A DNA stretch of 64,000 nt from Nissolia schottii (Eukaryota > Streptophyta > Magnoliopsida > Fabales > Fabaceae): the NCBI GenBank assembly GCA_003254905.1, contig QANU01107328.1, positions 17,015 to 81,014 of the forward strand, in the 5' to 3' direction. The notes under the pieces are model-generated. The model saw only the letters and a list, made by a program, of their open reading frames with translations. It did not search any database and was not told the DNA's origin. The translations under genes and the position numbers were made by a program. Shown here piece by piece: positions 33,501 through 44,609 of this stretch. The stretch's first letter is position 1, and each line of letters starts with the position of its first letter.

Positions 33501-36435
33501 TGCAGTAAGAAAATCCAAGCAAAGTCAAGTTTATGTAATAAAAAAGGTTCTGGAGCACTGGCTAAGTCATTGAAAGATGATATAATATGATGCAGAAAAA
33601 TAATTATCAATAGCTATTTTAATTTCCCAAGAGTCACTGGTCTTGTATTAAATCTAGAACAAGCCAAGAGTTCTGGTTCTACATATTTAACCAAGTCTAG
33701 AAAAGTCTAAACTCTAATCTAGCAACTAGGGGTCCCAATAAACAAAGTAGTCAAACAATCAATCATAAAGTCATTAGAGGGAAAAATGCTTGCCCCAGAG
33801 AAGCAGAAAGCTCTTCTGCTGGAACAGAGTGAGGATCAAGTGCTCTTGGTAAGCGTGCATTGCATATTTGATCGTATTGACCATTAGAACCATCCCTTCT
33901 CTCTCCCTCTACGACCACCTGCCACCAGAAAGACACGTGAGCACCATAGCTATAAAGAACAGACTTCCCTAGCAGAGATCCAAAAAAAGTATCAATAGAA
34001 CACTATTTCACTTCAGTCTTATAATTTAGAATGTAGACAACTACTTTCGACAAAAGATTTACCAATAAAGGAAACAATTGCTTTTATTTCATGTTTCTCC
34101 TAAGAAGAGCCTTGTTTTTCTCAAATTTTTAGCACATCAAACAAATTTTTTACATCTTCCCTTTCCACAGTAAAATATTAAAAAAACATAAAACATTGAC
34201 CTCAAAAATTTTCCAGCATAGTAGAATTATTGAAGGTACGAGAATAGGGCTCTAACCAAATACACCAACCAGTAGCATATATTGCACAATGCCACAAATA
34301 TTTGGCTTCCTACTTTTTCCAAAAACCAGCATAACTTGTCAACAAGAATTGATCTTAAGGTTGCAAGGGACACCCAAAACTCACCAAAGATACCAAACAA
34401 AATATTCCACAAGAAGTCTGCCAGAAAATGCAAAAACAGGTATGTAACTTATTCCGAGTTTACACCACACAAAACAAACACATCATAGGAAATAACCTTA
34501 TGTGGCCTTTGAAGAGAAGAGACAAAATTCAAAACAAGAAAACAAAAAGATCAACATTACAGTAAAGATTATTACAGTAAAGATCTCAAGTCCCAGTCAG
34601 CACAATATCTATGAACAAGAGCACATTCCAAATTAAAAACTACATAAATCACATATTCATCAAGATAAACCAACTGAATATTGATTGCCATTGGATTACC
34701 ATACCCGTCGTTGTGGAAACAACCTGCATATCTGTTTTATGACCACAGACTGTTTATGAAGACGTTCAGATGTAATTGCCACCTGCAACATAGAAACATG
34801 ATCATACATTATGGGTTTCCCAAAACCAAAAGATATTCCTCAAGCATTTCAGAAAGAATGCATCAAAGGAACATAACTTTCCAACCATGATGATATGTGA
34901 TTGAACATTAAGGCAATGCATACCGGTGTTAAATATACATTTGTGTGTTCTAATGCTTTAGGTACAAAATCCTGTATTTAGCATATAACACACAAAAGCA
35001 TTCACAACTATTGGAAGTAAAATAAACAAGTGGTGCTTACATGCCCTAAGCTTTGGGTGCATATAAGATTGGGGTAGAACTTCTCCAGTTGTTCCACCCG
35101 ATTCTTTTCCAACTGCAAAAAGAAAAATAAATCATCCAGCATCTTCATTTAAATACACATTAAACATGACCAATAACTATCACAACCACAGCAAACAGTA
35201 TCTGAAAATACCATGGAAAGGGCAGATTCAAGCACTCCATATTTAAGTTTCAGATCAGCAGACATAGTTTCTATCTTTGCTCTTCCTGTAATGTTACCCA
35301 TTACTCAGTGAAATTTGCATCTCTAGAAATTCATTTTGACATATTAAGGTTACTAACCTAGAGCAACTTGTTCTTTACTGTGATGGAGTTTCTCCCTCAA
35401 CCTTGCAAGCTTTTCATGTTGAAGCACTCTCCAATTTGTCTGATCATCCGCCTTTCCCTTAAGAACAATATGAACAAAAGTATTATTTGAACTGAATAAC
35501 ACATCACAAGGTGCCTTGCAAAAATATGAAGTTGTAGCCTTTTCCATGTAAAAAAGGTGTTAGGATATCCAAAAAATATCTCATAATGTCCTAATTGTAT
35601 TTTAGAATACTATGGAGTATTTTACATAATCTCTTAGGAGTGATTTCCATAATTCCTATTTGGTAATAGTAATAACAAGTAAAGATATAGTTACTATCAC
35701 AAACATGCAAAGCTAAAGGGACAACCATTAACAGGAATTTTGCAAATGCATGTCATTAACCCGCTTGAGAATAGCTCAGTTGGTTGTCGGGTGGGCATGA
35801 TCATTAGTTTTGAACCACCTTATCATTATTATTGAATATCTTTTTAAAATTGAAGATGATCAAATTTATTTTCAAAACTTAGTTAACCTATGATCATGGG
35901 TTCCAGGCATCAAAAGTCAAGCCAAGCCAAAATTCAAACCTTGCGGACAAGAACTTCGCTCAGCTTTGAGTACAAGGAATCCCGACGGTCTTTCAGCGAT
36001 TTCAACGAAGTATTATACTCATTCAACCTGCCAGATGCAACAATCATCAAAACCAATAAACAACCCTAATATTCGTGCTGAAAAAGAAACTGTAAAAATA
36101 TCGCATTTTCACCAATGGAGCTCCAAATTGATAGAGAAATTAATCAGCAAAGCTACTAAACTACTCCTAAAAGACTAAACTAGGCTAACATTAGCTCCTC
36201 TATTCAATTCATTCAAAGTGATTACATTTATAGAAGGGTAAAGGTCATCACATGTCACTCGTCCATATTCCTCCCCCTATCACTCATGATACATGTTATC
36301 ATCACATAATACTATTCTACAGGAAAAAGTGATTAATTAATTGAAGCACGTATACCTGTAGTTGACACATACGGAGCAAATCGAAGCTACATTCGAATTC
36401 TCGCATACCGCACAGCTAGTGGTTCTTCTCGCCAT
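30592..36435 (-). CDS. ATG14: ATG14-type autophagy protein (class III PI3-kinase complex I subunit), 475 aa, 12 exons
   Basis: Exons in transcript order are 36435-36356, 36027-35940, 35457-35358, 35285-35212, 35112-35041, 34782-34705, 33918-33794, 33442-33370, 32769-32708, 32629-32249, 31627-31525 and 30783-30592, with phases summing to 476 codons with TGA. ATG14 directs the VPS34-VPS15-ATG6 lipid kinase to autophagosome formation sites. The start MARRTTSCAVC gives two CxxC pairs (C8/C11 and C20/C23), like the cysteine repeats of ATG14 N-termini. Residues about 27-140 are charged and heptad-like, suggesting a coiled coil that would pair with ATG6. The conserved middle includes YDQICNARLPRALDPHSVPA (about 179-198) and GYMVQLLNLVVQNLAAPALH (about 206-225). 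Residues 251-300 are Ser-rich and probably disordered. All introns are GT-AG except after exon 7, where GC fits best. Assignment rests on resemblance to the two Arabidopsis ATG14 paralogues; UVRAG/VPS38 is the alternative but is usually shorter. Confidence 0.85.
31097..31230. mobile_element. Foldback MITE in intron 11 of the ATG14-like gene
   Basis: The left arm AGGATCCTCTTTGGAGGAGA then AAATGAGGGTTTACA pairs with the reverse complement of the right arm, AGGATCTTACTTTAGAGGAG then AAAGTGAGGAGGTTTACA. A second inner pair is GATCAATAAAGT versus GATCAATAAAAT. The whole 134-bp unit can fold on itself. There is no coding potential. A target duplication is not clear. Confidence 0.65.
35763..35870 (+). 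mobile_element. Possible tRNA-derived SINE fragment in intron 2 of the ATG14-like gene
   Basis: TAGCTCAGTTGGT (about 35772-35784) is a good match to the A box of RNA polymerase III tRNA promoters. TTTTGAACCACC about 35 bases later resembles a weak B box. The sequence does not fold into a full tRNA that I can see. A decayed tRNA-derived SINE fits best, on the strand opposite to the host gene. Confidence 0.35.
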
Positions 36436-36833
36436 CTCCAACTCCTTCTCGCAAACGAGCAATATATAGTTTGATCTCGCGAGTTGCCAGGAACTGCGAT
36501 TTTAGGCTGAATAGAATCAAATATCGGTTTCGAAAGGGCAGAAGTGTTAAATCAACAACACAACTTAGAGAAGTCTCATCATATTCGCTAAATACAACAA
36601 TAGCAAGCGAAAACAGAAAAATTGAGAGGTCACGGACTAGCGAGCAATGACGAATCGAAGATGGTGGAGCCGAGGAATTGCGAATTCGGGATGGCAATTT
36701 GAGCGAGGAGCATCGGCTTTTGGGATTTGGGAATAGGGTTTTTATTTCAAAGTTGAAAAAAATGAGCAGAGAGTCTGCACAGATAGATTGTCTTGATTCT
36801 TTGTACAATTACTATATTTGGTTCTACAAATTA

Positions 36834-36866
36834 CGAATTTAGAATTTAGAATTTAGAATTTAGAAT
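36834..36866. repeat. Short tandem repeat (GAATTTA), about 4.5 units
   Basis: The 7-bp unit GAATTTA is repeated directly at the 5' flank of the ATG14-like gene, about 400 bp upstream of the start codon. Confidence 0.8.
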
Positions 36867-36869
36867 AAT

Positions 36870-39800
36870 TTTATCTTTATATTTATTTTCCATCCCAACA
36901 ACTTATCACATCTCTTTAAATTATGCACATAACTTATGTATAAAAAATAAAAATTATGCACATAACTACAATTTAAAGAAGAAAAATGTTAAATGCCCGG
37001 AGCCATTTGCACGACTACACGAAATAGTAAAATAACATGAGGGAATTGTGCCAAGATATTTTCTCTCTTTTTGCTATATATTTTCGACTTACCTTTTGCT
37101 TCGTTAATGATTCAGATTGGTTTGCACAATTAAATTAACAAGAAGGGTTAAGGAGCTTAAATAAAAGAGTATTCTTTGTGTGGTATATCCATGCACCTCA
37201 AAAAAATGGGATACATAAGTGATATTTCTTAAAAATTCATTAAGCAATGCATGGGGAAGATTAAGGGAACTGTCATAGAATATGAACCGAAAGATTTAGG
37301 AATTGATTAATGCATCCTAAATTAGCCAAGAGATCTAATGAAGTCTCATTGATTAAGGACCACATCTTGGGATGTTGTATTATTAGTAAGGACGTCCTGC
37401 TTGCACTCAATCATAACCTTCTCCACTAAGCCAACTTAAGAAACCCCCCATATTCACCAAAATGGGTTGCCCGATGGAAAGTAACAAAAAATGAATTTTG
37501 TTTCCTTATGAATTTGATGAAAGCCTAGAGAAGAGAGATGAGATAGTGACGTGATATAGAGAAAGAGCTATTTCTCTTCTCTCTTTGCCAATGATAGATC
37601 CAAGAAATTTAGGTCCTGATGGGCAAACTTACATAAACATAACAAAAAATTTCACATAATTATATTTAGGTATTGAAAAAGATATTAATCCAAAATAATA
37701 AAAGATTAATTTGCAATTGTTCTTTTCTCATTATCATATTTTGAAAACGTTGAAAGCTCTTTTCAGTATCAATGTCATTCAATGTCTCACTTTTTATGTA
37801 TATTATTAAACAACCATTCAATCATTATTTACCTCTTATGAATTTACAAAGTTAATTCTTTATGATATTTATAGCATAAAAAGTTTTTTTAACTTATGCA
37901 ACTTCAAAAGACGAAATACCAATAGATAACTGATATGTTTTTTAGTCTCAACCAACTTCTCAACAAAACTACTAATTTCATTTACATTTGAGAATTAATT
38001 ATCAAACTAGTACATAAGCTTGTGCGATGCATGGGTATAAAATAACTTTACAGCCTTCTATATAAAATTAGAAATAGATTCACAAAAATTATTGCACATT
38101 AAGTTGTAATACAAATATTAATACAAACTATTTAGATGTAGCAAAAAGAACTATACTACTAATATATTTTCCTTAGGGTCATTTGGCATGACAAATAGTA
38201 TAATGACCAATAGAAAAATGGTTGATAAGATAAGGGTGAATAGGATAAGGATGGATAAAGGCGGATGGGATAAGACTTAAATAAATTTTAATGCAGTGCT
38301 TAGGAAGACATAGGATAAGGACTAATAGGAGAAGTTAATTAGTTTTTTTTAATTTATTACTATTATTATTATTATCATTATTTTATTGTTATTATTATTA
38401 TGATTAATATTATTATAACATTATTATTATTAATCCATGATTTCTGGTCCATCACACTCTTATCAAGTCTAATCTCACCATATAGGCTAGATTAACTTAT
38501 CCATCAAAATGATAAATAAAGGATTAGTTTATCTAATCTACTGCGTCAGCGCGTGATAAATACTATATAAAGTAATAGTAGATTGGATAAGTTACACAAA
38601 GTAGCTAGCGTTCACCTCAATAAAATAATTGTTAAGCTTTCTAAGTTACCTATTGATTACTTGATAGAATATTTCAACGTGAAAATGGTGCAAATTTGAG
38701 ATATTTTTAAATCAAAAGATTGAAAGGTATAGATAATTGAAACATAATATTCATATAATTTAATGTGTACATTAAAACAACAACAAAAAAGTTTATTTCT
38801 TTTAATAATTCTTTTATTTTAGTATAAAACAAGGTTAATTAATTAGTGAAGACACAATTAATTATTTAATGGGAGAAAAACTCTCTCTATGTATACTACT
38901 CAAAAATTTGCATATGCTAGTTGGGGGGCACTTGCCCCCACAATGCACAAGGTGCATCTACCCTGCCCCTGCTCTTCACCATATAACCCGTGAGACTTCC
39001 AACCACAAACAACATTCAAATCATTCCAACACACACAAGATCACACAACCTAGAATGTCCAAAACCATGAGAACCAAAGCCATATAACTTTCTACTTCAT
39101 CTTCTCTATCATGATCCCCAAAACACAGACTTAAACTAGAGAGTGTCCTCTCTGCATTTATTCCCTCAAACAAAGAGGCTTGATCATCCTTAAAGGGACT
39201 TCGTCAGAGTTGGAACTGTTCACTCCTTTTATGTCCGTCCCTCAAATAGTTCTCCTTTGCCATCCATACATGCACAAACTTTAAATTAACCTTACAAACT
39301 TGGAATCATTGTATTTATGCTTTAAACATCCATTTGTATTTTCTGGTTTAAATCAGAATTCTTGATAGTTTCACAATTTAATGTCAAACTGTGCAAGGAT
39401 GGATGCATATACAATCTTGCGGGGGCACTTCCCCCACTAGGATTTGTAACTCTTTCACTTATATATGAGTACATAATGAATTTTGTCCCCATTAGACGAT
39501 TAATCTTGCCCCACTACTTAACCAACCTTGTCTCTACATTAAAATATAAAAAAATTATTAAAAGAAATAAATTTATTTATTTTATTTTTTAATGCATTCA
39601 TTATATTATATGAATACTATGCTTCAGTAATTTATTTTTTTAAAATAAATTTAAATATGAAAAAGAATAAAACACTCATACATCCCCTTAATCTATATCG
39701 TTGGTAACAAGAATCTTCGTTGAAATTTTATTTTTTCCCTATAAATATCATAAAAAATTGACTCTATAATTGAAAAGGAAATGAACGGTAGCATGATTGT
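36870..39800. other. Intergenic DNA, AT-rich, with two short G/C hairpins
   Basis: No gene is visible. A TTATTATTA-rich tract lies at about 38345-38430. Two near-identical short palindromes occur: GGGGGGCACTTGCCCCC at about 38923 and GCGGGGGCACTTCCCCC at about 39419. They may mark decayed copies of one repeat family. Short open frames at 38869-39087 and 39362-39592 each start near or cross these palindromes and are not convincing. Confidence 0.5.
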
Positions 39801-39809
39801 TTGTATGAA

Positions 39810-40380
39810 GGCTTAATTAAGTTTTTAGTCCATGTAAAATTTCAAAGTTTTTTTTTAGTCCCTGTGTAAAATTTTTAGTCTCTGTAAAATTTCAAAGTTT
39901 GTTTTTAGTCCCTCTGTCTGGCTGGGGTTAATGGTGATGATGTGGCATGCCACCTGGCATAATTATGCCACGTGGCACGCCCACATCAGCGCCTATAAAT
40001 ATGTGATTAAAATTATTTAAATAATTTTACTTAAAATTATTTAAAATAAATATAAAATAAAAAAATTTGTTTGATGTTGGTTTTACCCTTTCATAGGCAC
40101 AAAAAAATTATTTAAATAAAATTTAGTTTTTAGCCCCTGTAAAATTTCAAAGTTTGTTTTTAGTCCCTGTAAAATTTCAATGTTTGTTTTTAGTCCCTCT
40201 TTATGGCTGGGGTTCATGGTGCTGACGTGGCATTATGGCACGACCACGTCAGCGTTGTTAACAGCCATGTCAGCGCCGTTAACCCCAGCCAGACAGAGGG
40301 ACTAAAAACAAACTTTAAAATTTTACAGAGACTAAAAACAAACTATGAAATTTTACAGGGACTAAAACTTTAATTAAGCC
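39810..40380. mobile_element. Mutator-like element, 571 bp, with perfect 9-bp target duplication
   Basis: The ends are GGCTTAATTAAGTTTTTAGT and its near-complement (AAACTTTAATTAAGCC). The direct flanking duplication TTGTATGAA is exact (39801-39809 and 40381-40389). Long inverted repeats carry several AGTCCCTGTAAAATTTCAAA subrepeats and a GTTAACCCCAGCC-type core (near 39927 and 40278), so much of the element is palindromic. No transposase is present. The 9-bp duplication is the standard mark of Mutator superfamily insertion. Confidence 0.9.
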
Positions 40381-40411
40381 TTGTATGAATGTAACTAAAT
40401 GGAATTATTTT

Positions 40412-41570
40412 GGGTTAATTATGTTTTTAGTCCCTGTAAAATTTCGAAGTTTGGTTTTAGTCCCTGTATAAAAGTTTTAGTCCCTGTAAAAGTTGAAAAT
40501 TTGGTTTTAGTCCCTTGGGCTGGATGGGGGGTAACAGCCCTGACGTGGCCGTTAATGGCGCTGAGGCGGCGCTGACGCGGCGTGCCACGTGGCACGACCT
40601 CAAAATTTAGAAAAAAAAAAAATGCAAACCCTAACCCCCCCCACCNNNNNNNNNNNNNNNNNNNNNNNNNNNNNNNNNNNNNNNNNNNNNNNNNNNNNNN
40701 NNNNNNNNNNNNNNNNNNNNNNNNNNNNNNNNNNNNNNNNNNNNNNNNNNNNNNNNNNNNNNNNNNNNNNNNNNNNNNNNNNNNNNNNNNNNNNNNNNNN
40801 NNNNNNNNNNNNNNNNNNNNNNNNNNNNNNNNNNNNNNNNNNNNNNNNNNNNNNNNNNNNNNNNNNNNNNNNNNNNNNNNNNNNNNNNNNNNNNNNNNNN
40901 NNNNNNNNNNNNNNNNNNNNNNNNNNNNNNNNNNNNNNNNNNNNNNNNNNNNNNNNNNNNNNNNNNNNNNNNNNNNNNNNNNNNNNNNNNNNNNNNNNNN
41001 NNNNNNNNNNNNNNNNNNNNNNNNNNNNNNNNNNNNNNNNNNNNNNNNNNNNNNNNNNNNNNNNNNNNNNNNNNNNNNNNNNNNNNNNNNNNNNNNNNNN
41101 NNNNNNNNNNNNNNNNNNNNNNNNNNNNNNNNNNNNNNNNNNNNNNNNNNNNNNNNNNNNNNNNNNNNNNNNNNNNNNNNNNNNNNNNNNNNNNNNNNNN
41201 NNNNNNNNNNNNNNNNNNNNNNNNNNNNNNNNNNNNNNNNNNNNNNNNNNNNNNNNNNNNNNNNNNNNNNNNNNNNNNNNNNNNNNNNNNNNNNNNNNNN
41301 NNNNNNNNNNNNNNNNNNNNNNNNNNNNNNNNNNGGTACGGGTACGGGTTTGCTTCTTTTTTTTTTTTAATTGTCGTGTCACGTGGCATCTCACGTGGCA
41401 CGCCATGTCAGCGCCGCGTCAGCGCCATTAACAGCCACATCAGTGCCGTTAACCCCATCCAGCCTCAGGGACTAAAACCAAATTTTCAACTTTTACAGGG
41501 AATAAAACTTTTATATAAGGACTAAAACCGATCTTTAAAATTTTACAGGGACTAAAAACATAGTTAACCC
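40412..41570. mobile_element. Mutator-like element, about 1.16 kb, perfect 9-bp target duplication, interrupted by an N gap
   Basis: The ends are GGGTTAATTATGTTTTTAGT and its near-complement (ACATAGTTAACCC). The direct flanking duplication AATTATTTT is exact (40403-40411 and 41571-41579). Inverted repeats of over 200 bp include GTGCCACGTGGCACG on the left and CACGTGGCACGCCATG on the right. The interior is unknown: 689 N bases (40646-41334) bordered by CCCCCCCCACC on the left and GGTACGGGTACGGG on the right. Open frames covering the N run are artefacts. The element is only 31 bp from the previous one. Confidence 0.9.
40646..41334. other. Assembly gap (689 N)
   Basis: The gap lies between a C-rich edge and a GGTACGGGT-repeat edge inside a Mutator-like element. 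Paired inverted repeats and GC-rich content probably defeated assembly. The true length may differ from 689. Confidence 0.95.
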
Positions 41571-41579
41571 AATTATTTT

Positions 41580-42810
41580 TGTTATACTTTTATGGATTTG
41601 CTCTCACAACAAAAATTTTCTGGATCCGGCATAGCACTGTTGCAAGACTCTTTAAAGAGATATGATATTTTTTACACTAAAAAGATGAAAAGGAAAATTT
41701 CAATGTGTATGGGGTCAACTTAACCGAAAATTGGGCCCCAGCCCACCATAATGGAATCGGTGCTTCTCCTGTACACAAATTGTTCTAATCCTCCGATGAA
41801 TATGTAGCCCAAGCCCAATAGGTGGGGTAGCAACCCGTTCAGTTATTTTCATACATCACTACTACAAAGGTAGGAGCATGCTTCCCTCTCACACACGCTT
41901 AATCTCTCTCTCTCTCTGTTGTCATCGCCTCTTCGTTTCTTTTCTTCCTTTCACGACAAGTGTTTGTCTCTTCCTCCCAACCGATGTTGACGAGCGGTTG
42001 CGATTTTTTTTTTTCTGTCATTTGATTTATATTTCAATCTCTGAATTGTAGGGATGGCGGTGGTGGTGGAGGGGCCGATCTTGTCGCCAGAATCGTTGTC
42101 AGAGTGGAGAGAAGGGAAAGGTGCGGTGAAGGAGGAAGAGTGGCAGAGAAGAAAAGGGTAAACTTGGCGAATCAAGTAGAAACATTATTAAAAAATAAAA
42201 TAAATTATTATATAATTATTTTTTTAATCATAATCTAAACTATTCATTATTTTTTTCCAATGGTTGAGATTCAATCACCATTTAGTCTTTAACTCAATTC
42301 TCTCCGAACGGGTCTTTTCCTTTACCTACACATACGAAAGATATATGTGCTTTAAAATTATATGCAAAGAATTTTACAATACACTTTATTCATATAAAAA
42401 AATATATGATTATTTTTTCGATTTAAAGATAAATTTATTTTAAAGGAATCTCACGTGAAAAAAAAATTGTCATCCCTTCCTTTCAAAGTCTAAATTTGGT
42501 AATATTAAGGTTTTAAAATATTTGTCTAACTCATTTTTTTTTTCCAAAGATAGTTAATTATATTCATTCATTCATTCAACGAACCAAATACAGATGAGTC
42601 TGTAACGATGTCACGAACAATTCTAAATTAAATTGTCTGAATATGACTAATATGAGACGCGCTCATTCAGATCTCTGCAGTTTGGACTTTTGGTGTGCTT
42701 CATGTTGTTATGAAGGGTTCTTTAGTTATTTCAATATCTAGGATAATTTATATTCATGTCAGTCTTTTAGAGTGCTCAAATGAACTACAAGCAGAGTGTA
42801 ATGTATTTTG

Positions 42811-42844
<34 letters not shown>

Positions 42845-43260
42845 CATATATTGTAAAGGATCTTTTATTCATATTATATTGTGATGTTTAGATTTTATTT
42901 AAAAGTATTTCCTTTTTATTTATAAAAGCTGCACATTTTTCATGATTAGCACGCTAGGAGGCTTTCGTAAGGGAACTAGTTCCTTGCGTGCCGGTAACGA
43001 TTTATGGGGTTGTTACATCTAGATTTTCTATCAACATCCTGAAATTATAATTTGCCGATTTCATATCCCAATCTTCCCCTACACAACCTTGAAGAGACAA
43101 AATATAAAATAATGTTATTCCACCTGAATCCCATAGTAGAGATCATAAATAGGATTGAAGGCTACAAGCACAAACGCCGATCAATGACGATGCTCAGGAG
43201 GTAGCAGCCACTATTAAGAGAGTGCACAGATGACAAGGAGCCCAACAAAACAAAGACCAG
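41580..43260. other. Intergenic DNA with one doubtful mini-ORF
   Basis: A CT-rich leader-like stretch (about 41880-41960) is followed by a possible acceptor (TTGTAG) and a 35-codon frame at 42054-42161 starting MAVVVEGPILSPESLSEWRE. It is GC-richer than its surroundings and could be the remnant of a first exon of a lost gene, but I recognise no family. The rest is AT-rich with a TA tract at 42818-42841. Confidence 0.4.
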
Positions 43261-43499
43261 ATACTTACTATGCATGGTGAACAACCTTACCACCGAATGA
43301 GAGGAAGCCATTGGAGAACAACTTTAGATAGCGACAACAGGAGTTGACTCTCAACACACAAAGAAAACAAAGGAGAAGACAGACAACAATGACGAAGACA
43401 AAATGCATAAAGGAAGGTTGGGGTGCATAAGGCGAACGAAGGACAATGCGGCACAAGAATGGCAGAACGGAGGTGCATGCACAGAGTAAATATAAGTAT

Positions 43500-44600
43500 T
43501 ACCCAAATTTTTTTCTTTATGCATTCTAATCTTATATTGTCTAGTGTGTCCACTCATCGAATACAAAATCTTCATCTCCACAATATTGAGTTTATTTTCG
43601 TGCTGGATTTTTACTGCCCTACACTAAGTTTCATATAACATCTTTGGTTATAGTTGTGCACATTGAAATTTTCATTAAACTTGAGTCATACCTTTTTATT
43701 ACATAGAACATTTGAGACACTCTTCATTCACTATAAGAAATATTGCGTAAGATTAATTACATTTAAAAGTGTATCATTTGATATAAAATGAACATTTTAT
43801 TTACCAATAACTACACTTCATACCCTAAGGTCACCCTCATTCATTATGCAACTCATCAACAAAGTGTAGTCTTAACTTCATAATACACTTATTGATATGA
43901 TACACTTTTAAAGTTAATGCATCACTTTTGTGGGGTAAACTAATTGAGAGTGACTATGCATTATGAAGCGTAACTTTTGATCAATAAAAACGTTGTCTCT
44001 TACATCTAGGGACACATTTTTTAAGTGTAGTTAATAACAAAATGTAACTTTAACTCAAATTTTTGTAATGATGTAACCTTAGACTGAATTTCTTGTAGTG
44101 ATTTTATCCACTCAATTTTGATCCTATGATTTACATTTTTTTTCTCTATATTTTCCTTATATATTGGATAATAAATCCAATTTATTTAAATCATGTGACT
44201 TATGGTATGACATCGTCCCAATTTTTAGATATATAAACTATGCTTCAAAAGTTTGTCTCTACCATTTTAGCTTCCTATTTAGCTCTTCTCTTGACTCTTT
44301 AAAAAGAAAAAAAAGGGAAGCATGTATATATTCGTGATACTGAATCTTAAATATGTTCAATTTTGTAAGTATAATATATACATCCGATACTAAAGTAAAA
44401 AGATAGAGACCGAGAGGTTGCTCTTTAGTGCTGTCTTTCTGTTAAGGAAAAATCGTCTGACACTCCATCTTATGTTCTGAATTCTCATGTTAGTTGTTAC
44501 CCCATTATTCATATATTTGATTGCTTGCTTATACGCTTTATGAAGTCTTTTTCTTCTCCCAAAAGAAAGCTAGTTTATACACTCAATAGTAGTAGTTGAG
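43500..44600 (-). mobile_element. Antisense RTE-type LINE relic, split by a CACTA MITE
   Basis: The word order is shared with the relic at 24.8-25.6 kb. ATGCATTCTAATCTTATATT and GTCTAGTGTGTCCA lie on one side (43519-43660). ACTAAAGTAAAAAGATAGAG, then TTAGTGCTGTCTTTC and TTTGATTGCTTGCTTATA, lie on the other (44390-44540). The two halves are separated by the small CACTA element at 43729-44100. All frames are broken. Confidence 0.55.
43729..44100. mobile_element. Small CACTA-type element, 372 bp, with 3-bp target duplication
   Basis: The ends are CACTATAAGAAATATTG and AATTTCTTGTAGTG. It is flanked by ATT on both sides (43726-43728 and 44101-44103), the 3-bp duplication expected of CACTA elements. 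Subterminal repeats AAAAGTGTA and TAAGTGTAGTTA recur in both orientations. There is no coding sequence. It is inserted into the RTE relic and so is younger than it. Confidence 0.85.
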
Positions 44601-44609
44601 CAGTAAAGG

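Noticed and set aside
35763..35835. A functional tRNA gene
   Set aside because: The A box is good, but no acceptor, anticodon or T-arm pairing can be drawn and the B box is weak.
8462..36435. A functional cluster of endomembrane genes (BRO1-like plus ATG14-like)
   Set aside because: They share a strand and a broad theme but are separated by 15 kb of transposon-rich DNA; nothing in the sequence shows joint control.
40582..41431. Long open frames on both strands across 40.58-41.43 kb
   Set aside because: They are created by the 689 N bases and have no real sequence behind them.
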